DNA from: Arabidopsis thaliana
Lineage: Eukaryota; Streptophyta; Magnoliopsida; Brassicales; Brassicaceae
NCBI RefSeq assembly: GCF_000001735.4
Contig: NC_003076.8
Span: 21,579,835 to 21,643,834, forward strand
Length of the DNA: 64,000 nt
Direction of reading: 5' to 3'
The notes below the pieces were generated by a model, which was given only the letters and a program-made list of their open reading frames with translations, was not told where the DNA came from and did not search any database. This document shows positions 61,211 to 64,000 of the stretch, piece by piece. A program made the position numbers and the translations under genes. Numbering within the stretch: the first letter of the stretch is position 1; the number at the start of each line of letters is the position of its first letter.

Positions 61211-63361
61211 CTACACTCCTGCGCATATGGCTTCTGAAACGTATGGAAGTAAATTAGATATATATCTGATTCCATTTTATTTACATTGAAAACTAATGAC
61301 TTAAATTTAAGTACATAAGCAGTAGAAGCTAAGTCATATACCTGAGGACCACGCAGAACAGCAAAACTTTCCTTCATCTACATGCTTAACATCAAGACCC
61401 ACAAACCATGAACCCGTGCTGACGTCATCATGAGCATACGAATGAAGAATGTCTCTGTCACCCCCCCACCCCCACCCCATCATCATACATAACAGACAAC
61501 ACAAAAACTCAGTTTCAATCTTATTTCTCTGTTTGAAAGATATGTGTCATCATGCGTAACTGAGAGGTGAAACTGACCTATTGATCGATACAAATCTAGC
61601 CAATGCGTGCGTTATAACATACATCTCCCCATAAGCATGCCGGAAGTATCTATAAGATAAATGAAACAAAGAACAGGTGGTTCTTAGTCACATGGAAGAA
61701 ATGAATCTAGTCAATGCGTGGTTCTGATTATTTATAAAACTTACGCTTTCTTGTCACCGAATTTCCACCACTCTGGTTCATACCATTTGTGGTTCCTGCC
61801 AGAAAATCAAAACTTGGTTAAGATTATATCAGACTGACAATATCCTGACAACCCCAATGGTCCTAGTGGTTTTGGGTTTTTAAGCTTAAAACTCACGGTT
61901 CTGAGAAGACTTCGCCTGATTTCATGCAACCGATGTAAGCCCGTGGGTTTTCCAGATGTGCTGCAAGCGTAGTTCCCAGAGCATCTGCATAGGATCAATT
62001 ACATTAATACCACATAATCATGTCAGCAAAATGCATACATGGAAACTCGTTGACCTCAGACCTTTTTTTTTTTTAGTACTAACTTACCTATATTTACGTA
62101 GATATTGTCGATGGCTTTTGCATAAAACTGTGCATCCCACCTATCTGCAGCGTAGGCAAAGAACAGTTTTACCTTCTTAGAAGCTTCCTCGGGTGCCTCA
62201 ACTACATCATCCTGAAAACCAGTAAATGGCCAAGCTCTCAAACTAACATAGGTGAGCTTATAACTGAATGATTCAAGGTAATAACTTAAGAGGGGAGAAG
62301 CAGAAAACACATACGAGAATAATGAAGTCATCGGTTTGACTATTTTCAGTATCAATGCTCTTGTCCATGCTGTCCCCTTTATTTGCACTACATATCACAA
62401 AAACAACGTTTCAAAACAAGATTCCAGTACCGTATAATCATCTTTAAACACATAGAGAAATCAAAGAGTGATAAACAGAATCCAAACCTTCTTCCAATAA
62501 CAAATCTTGCAATCACACCCTTTTCACTTTCAAGTTTTTTAAGTGATGCACCTGCAATAAAAGGAAGTGCTAAGCTCATAACACATTGCAAATAACAGAC
62601 TGGTGTCTTACTAAAACACGTATAAAGAGAAACCCTACCAGTCCCCATCCATGCTTGACGAACTGCATCCCTCTTCTTCTTGTTACCCAAACTTGTCATT
62701 ATCCCGATAACCACTAACGGTCTTTTCTTGGTTTCAGTTCCATCAGCAAGTTTGGGACTTTTTGAAACAAAGCCTTCTTGCCTAGCTGAACTTAATTCCA
62801 TCTCAAGAGCTGCTAGTGTCTTCTTCTGTTCCCTAGAAAGAAAAGTCTGTTTTCAACAGTCCATGAAGACCAAACAAATTAAACGAAAACCAAAATCAAA
62901 CAAAGTACCAATCTTTTACCTGCAAGCTATGATCTTCAAAGTATCATCCACTGATATAGCAGATTTCCCCTAAACCCCAATAAAAGAACATCATAAACAT
63001 TCAAGTACACTAAACCAAAGTAAGACAGTAATTGCAAATGTAATAACTTTCTGACATGACATTACTCTCTGCTGTAATGAAAGTGACAGTACTCAAATAC
63101 TAACCTGTCCGGTTACTCTATCGAGCTCATTGATTAGATGAACCCTAGTTTGAGATTCTTGCCATAAACTATCTCAAAAAAATGTAGAGACGAGACCAAT
63201 TAACAAACAAAACAAATAAGTAATTGTTAGATATGGATAAATGTAGATTTAAGAACTAACCGGCCTGCTACATAGAAGGAAGCAAAAGTTGCAAACATAA
63301 AGAGCAAAAGGGTTGATATTCTCGAGCTCGATAATCTTATACTCGACCCTTTCCTCGCCAT
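61211..63361 (-). CDS. HPGT1: Hydroxyproline O-galactosyltransferase HPGT1 (GT31)
   Basis: Twelve exons on the minus strand: 63261-63361, 63105-63168, 62920-62969, 62639-62832, 62488-62551, 62315-62387, 62088-62211, 61897-61984, 61745-61795, 61578-61649, 61342-61454 and 61211-61233. They give 338 residues, which fits AT5G53340. The start MARKGSSIRL was chosen because a single signal-anchor helix (about 15-33, ISTLLLFMFATFASFYVAG) follows at once, as in Golgi type II enzymes. A stem coil leads to the GT31 domain with RPLVVIGIMTSLGNKKKRDA, RQAWMGTG, DDFIILDDVVE and YAHDDVSTGSWFVGL. HPGT1-3 add the first galactose to hydroxyproline of arabinogalactan proteins, so AGP22 nearby is a potential substrate class. 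The usual D-D-D before YVNID is I-D-N here. Intron 10 has a poly-G run next to its acceptor. Confidence 0.95.
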
Positions 63362-64000
63362 TGAAATAGATCCAAAATCAGATCTCTTAGTCAAAGCAAT
63401 CAGACGCAAATGCCTCTTCACTGTCGAAATTCGATCAAATTTCACTAATTCAAATCTCCAGAAATCGGATTTTCTGGATCCAATGATTCGTCGTCACTCA
63501 AAATAAAACCGATTAGGAATGTATCATTGGATCTGCAATTCTCCGGTGATGATTCACCAGCGGAACACAAACGGCGAGATCACTCACTTCGCTGAGAAAA
63601 ATTGGAATCTGGATTGAGAAATAAGGAGAGACAAGAGAAGAGAGTGCCGTTGAGATTTATGATTTTTATCGGATTAGTTTTTGGGATGTCAATTTTGTGT
63701 GATCTTCTTAATTACTTTCTGATCAATTACCAAACCTAGTCTCTCTGATTCTTTTGATTATAGGTTAACTCTACAATTTAATTCTCATTTATTTCTACTG
63801 ATTTGTAAACTTTTTCGAAACTGTCAAATATTACCCACCGTGAAAAAAAGGGATCAGGTGTTCTTTACTAAACAACATTTGTTTTTTTTGTTACCCGGCG
63901 GTTGAAAAGGAGGAGGAGGTCAAGACGACGACGTTTAAAAAACCATGGGCCGTCAAATACTCTCGTCAAACTCTTACCAGATGATTATTGATTAGATATT
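63362..64000. other. HPGT1 leader and promoter
   Basis: Upstream on the minus strand is a purine/pyrimidine-asymmetric leader to about 63640, then AT-rich sequence. Near the window end GACGACGACGTTT (63924) and GGGCC (63948) are common core-promoter words. No gene start is visible before 64000. Confidence 0.45.

Overview
The window is plant nuclear DNA. It is AT-rich, its genes are interrupted by short GT-AG introns, and it encodes proteins that I recognise as those of Arabidopsis thaliana. The gene order TRY, SPCH, an acidic nuclear-type protein, two DUF295 genes, AGP22, two seed-maturation LEA genes, PDV1, CRF3, UBC10, a myosin-I-tail-like protein, an LRR receptor kinase, a UBA protein and HPGT1 matches, from memory, chromosome 5 loci AT5G53200 to AT5G53340. 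Locus numbers are recalled, not looked up. All exon boundaries were derived by hand from GT/AG sites and reading-frame continuity, and the resulting protein lengths fit the families.

Layout. 1-9.2 kb holds two epidermal patterning regulators: TRIPTYCHON (+), an R3-MYB repressor of trichome fate, and SPEECHLESS (-), the bHLH that starts the stomatal lineage, with a Helitron-like end between them. 9.2-16.4 kb has no supported gene but contains a perfect 51-bp direct repeat and a MITE-like element. 16.4-18.2 kb carries an acidic, low-complexity protein whose first exon is split between two frames. 19.0-22.8 kb is a tandem pair of DUF295 genes with duplicated promoters. 23.9-24.2 kb is the small arabinogalactan peptide AGP22. 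24.8-27.3 kb is a tandem pair of LEA (seed maturation protein) genes on the minus strand. The second of these has a one-base deletion in its first exon. 27.7-29.2 kb is PDV1, a chloroplast division protein. 29.2-38.1 and 39.4-52.9 kb are long gene-poor tracts flanking CRF3, a cytokinin-response AP2/ERF factor. They hold promoter-like islands with no ORF behind them and small tandem repeats. 53.0-63.4 kb is gene-dense: UBC10, a TH1-domain protein, an atypical LRR receptor-like kinase, a UBA-domain protein and the galactosyltransferase HPGT1.

The genes do not form a pathway. Local functional relations come from tandem duplication (DUF295, LEA) and from shared divergent promoters (the second LEA gene/PDV1, UBC10/TH1 protein). 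I see no CRISPR, operon, rRNA or tRNA gene that I can support, and no convincing novel system. The observations most worth following are the frameshifted LEA copy with an intron-derived start, the split first exon of the acidic protein gene, a poly-G tract in place of the polypyrimidine tract at one HPGT1 acceptor, and the TATA/G-box islands that have no ORF.
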